A stretch of DNA of 7,996 nt, from positions 1 to 7,996 of the forward strand of contig DAHVPA010000081.1 of the NCBI GenBank assembly GCA_027318525.1, given 5' to 3'. Shown in pieces: positions 6,197 to 7,996 of this stretch. This DNA comes from Candidatus Cloacimonadota bacterium (GTDB lineage: Bacteria > Cloacimonadota > Cloacimonadia > Cloacimonadales > Cloacimonadaceae). The notes beneath the pieces were generated by a model, which saw only the letters and a program-made list of their open reading frames with translations, had not been told where the DNA came from and did not search any database. The translations under genes and the position numbers were made by a program. The first letter of the stretch is position 1, and the number at the start of each line of letters is the position of its first letter.

Positions 6197-6955
6197 ATGA
6201 ACAGAATATCTGTGACGATCATCACCAAGAATGAGGAACGTAATATAGCGCGTTGTCTTGATTCTGTTAGGTGGGCTGATGAGATTGTAGTGGTGGATTC
6301 CGGCTCTGAGGATAGAACCAAAGAAATATGCCGTCAATACAACTGTGTATTGCATGAAGCAACTTGGCTGGGTTTTGGTAAAACAAAGAAGCTGGCAGTA
6401 AATCTTGCTTCACATGACTGGATTTTATCAATAGATGCTGATGAAGAACTTACCCCTAAGCTCATCAACGAAATTAAGGAACTGCTTAAGAACGGACCTG
6501 AATACCAAGGTTACAGAATAAAGCGACATTCATTCTATCTAGGTAAAAGGGTCAGATTCTGCGGCTGGAATAGGGATTATACTCTGAGGTTGTTTAATCG
6601 AAAATCTGGTAACTTCAACGATAAAAGTGTTCATGAATATGTTGTCTTAAATGGCAAAATTAGTAGGTTCAAACATCCCATGTTGCACTATACTTATCCT
6701 GATCTCAGTTCTCATCAAAGAAAAATAAAGCTATATGCTGAATTGAGCGCTGAGAATATGTTCCGAGCCGGGAAAAAATCAAACCTGACAGATGCACGAT
6801 GCAGAGCTGCTTTAAAATTCTTAAAAATGTATATTTTACAGATGGGATTTTTGGATGGCAAAACAGGCTGGCTCTTATCTGTCAATTCTGCCCGTGGTGT
6901 CTATTGGAAATATTTTCTGTTATGGAAAAAAAACAATTCAACGTTATCCACATAG
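6197..6955 (+). CDS. Family 2 glycosyltransferase, WaaE/KdtX-like
   Basis: This 252-residue GT-A enzyme begins ISVTIITKNEERNIARCLDS (4-23). ADEIVVVDSGSEDRT (27-41) follows, the characteristic opening of the WaaE/KdtX group. The metal-binding DxD is DAD at 80-82 in WILSIDADEELTP. Further family landmarks are KRHSFYLGKRVRFCGW (109-124), RLFNRKSGNFND (131-142) and SVHEYVVLNG (144-153). The C-terminal part (about 203-243) is hydrophobic and basic and may associate with the membrane face. WaaE adds a beta-1,4-glucose to the inner-core heptose of lipopolysaccharide in some Enterobacteria; the exact sugar here is unknown. The ATG lies 7 bases after the previous stop. The 3' end overlaps the next gene by 34 bases. 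Family assignment is secure; a role in LPS core or related glycolipid assembly is inferred from family and neighbours. Confidence 0.9.
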   Translation: MNRISVTIITKNEERNIARCLDSVRWADEIVVVDSGSEDRTKEICRQYNCVLHEATWLGFGKTKKLAVNLASHDWILSIDADEELTPKLINEIKELLKNGPEYQGYRIKRHSFYLGKRVRFCGWNRDYTLRLFNRKSGNFNDKSVHEYVVLNGKISRFKHPMLHYTYPDLSSHQRKIKLYAELSAENMFRAGKKSNLTDARCRAALKFLKMYILQMGFLDGKTGWLLSVNSARGVYWKYFLLWKKNNSTLST

Positions 6956-7996
6956 ATACCGAAACGTCCTGGCGGGGTGGACAACAGCAGGCTGTTTACC
7001 TGATGGAAGGCATGTTACAAAGAGGGTATAACTCCCTTATGCTCTGCCCATCTGGTTCTGCCATGGCAGCTTACTGCGAGAAAAATAACCTGCCTTACAG
7101 GCTCATGAATTTTGCCCATGAGCTGGATTATAAATGTGGAAGGGATACAGCCAATTTAGTGAGAGGCTATACTGCATCTATTCTGCATCTTCACAGCGGG
7201 CATTCGGTGAGCTGGGGACTTTGGGCAAAGCTATTCAACCGTCGTTTAAAAATTATCGCAACTCGCCGGGTCATTTTTCACATTCGTAAAAACCCGTTTT
7301 CTATACTTAAACATAACACACGCTTGCTTGATCATATCGTCTGTATTTCAGATAATATTAGAAAAGTATTAATTGATGATGGCATTAGTGAGAAAAAACT
7401 GTCAGTCATTCATAGCGGTATTGATATACACAAGTTTGATGAAGTATTGGCTCCACCTGATTTCAGAAAAAATTGGGGAATCCCTTCTGGGGCAATCTTG
7501 GTAGGTACTGTCGCAGCTTTTACCCGCGAAAAGGATTATTCCAATCTTGTCTCTGCAGCTGCAAATTCCTGCCAGAAACATCCCCAGCTATATTTTATGG
7601 GAGTAGGTGATGGCTATTTGCTGAATCAAATCCGTCAACAGGTTATCGACCTCGACTTGGCGGACAGATTCGTCTTTACGGGCTTCCAGTCCAATATTGG
7701 AAGTTTTCTCAAAGCTTTTGACGTTTTTGTCCTGGCTTCCAAACTGGAAGGTTTGGGGACATCTGTTCTTGACGCAATGTCTATTGGTTTGCCGATAATA
7801 GCTACTGACACGGGTGGTATACCTGAGATGTTAGAACATGGTAAAAGCGGATATCTGATTCCGGTGCATGATTCAAATGCCTTGTCAGATGCCGTTAGCT
7901 ATTTTGTTGAAAACCCAGAATACACCAAGTCTCTGGGAAGAAATGCTCGAGCTATGGTAGAGAAGTTTGATATTGATAAAACTGTAGAACAATATA
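6922..7996 (+). CDS. GT4-family glycosyltransferase, GT-B fold (3' end outside window)
   Basis: The frame opens at ATG 6922 and stays open to the right edge, giving 358 residues without a stop, nearly a full-length enzyme (family about 360-400). The N-terminal domain begins NVIHIDTETSWRGGQQQAVY (7-26), with the Gly-rich acceptor-side loop WRGGQQ. VIHSGIDIHKF (162-172) marks the domain junction. The C-terminal Rossmann domain contains VGTVAAFTREKDYSNLV (194-210) and VFTGFQSNIGSFL (251-263). The donor-binding segment is LASKLEGLGTSVLDAMSIGL (271-290), followed by DTGGIPEML (296-304). The EX7E donor motif is present as E276-x7-D284, a variant with Asp for the second Glu. A retaining transferase using a nucleotide-activated sugar is expected. 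The start overlaps the preceding gene by 34 bases in another frame. A conserved GT4 N-terminus right after this ATG supports it. Role in LPS core or O-chain synthesis is inferred from context. Confidence 0.9.
   Translation, partial: MEKKQFNVIHIDTETSWRGGQQQAVYLMEGMLQRGYNSLMLCPSGSAMAAYCEKNNLPYRLMNFAHELDYKCGRDTANLVRGYTASILHLHSGHSVSWGLWAKLFNRRLKIIATRRVIFHIRKNPFSILKHNTRLLDHIVCISDNIRKVLIDDGISEKKLSVIHSGIDIHKFDEVLAPPDFRKNWGIPSGAILVGTVAAFTREKDYSNLVSAAANSCQKHPQLYFMGVGDGYLLNQIRQQVIDLDLADRFVFTGFQSNIGSFLKAFDVFVLASKLEGLGTSVLDAMSIGLPIIATDTGGIPEMLEHGKSGYLIPVHDSNALSDAVSYFVENPEYTKSLGRNARAMVEKFDIDKTVEQY

Overview
The window is a densely packed, entirely plus-strand stretch of a bacterial chromosome with no mobile elements, CRISPR arrays or gene-free stretches over 300 bases. 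It holds nine protein-coding genes, two of them cut by the window edges, and one tRNA. The base composition is moderately AT-rich. Most genes lack a strong Shine-Dalgarno sequence. The right half makes and exports glycolipids, which points to a Gram-negative (diderm) bacterium. A member of the Fibrobacteres-Chlorobi-Bacteroidetes group or a related candidate phylum such as Cloacimonadota would fit, but that placement is an impression and was not tested.

Left half (1-3148): an informational gene cluster. The 3' end of a yebC-family regulator gene is followed by ruvC and ruvA (Holliday-junction resolvase and branch-migration subunit), then rsmB (16S rRNA m5C967 methyltransferase), then a small membrane-anchored protein with two PASTA domains. 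The genes overlap or are separated by at most 4 bases, except that the ruvC start is uncertain, so they probably form one operon. ruvB is not present here. The ruvC reading frame has no ATG, GTG or TTG upstream of its first catalytic aspartate, so its start is either non-canonical or altered by a base error.

Middle (3149-3314): a perfect TTGACA -35 box, a tRNA-Arg(ACG) gene with encoded CCA, and a hairpin plus T-run terminator that ends only 11 bases before the next start codon.

Right half (3315-7996): an envelope polysaccharide or lipopolysaccharide cluster. It contains an MsbA-type ABC exporter (TMD-NBD half-transporter), a divergent GT-A-like glycosyltransferase, a WaaE/KdtX-like family 2 glycosyltransferase, and a GT4 (GT-B fold) glycosyltransferase that runs off the right edge. 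The genes are almost contiguous and the last two overlap by 34 bases. A reasonable inference is that the three transferases build a lipid-linked core saccharide and the ABC protein flips it across the inner membrane.

Nothing here is convincingly a new biological system. The points most worth checking are the ruvC start, the terminator abutting the ABC transporter gene, the kinase-less PASTA protein next to rsmB, and the unassigned glycosyltransferase at 5242-6189.
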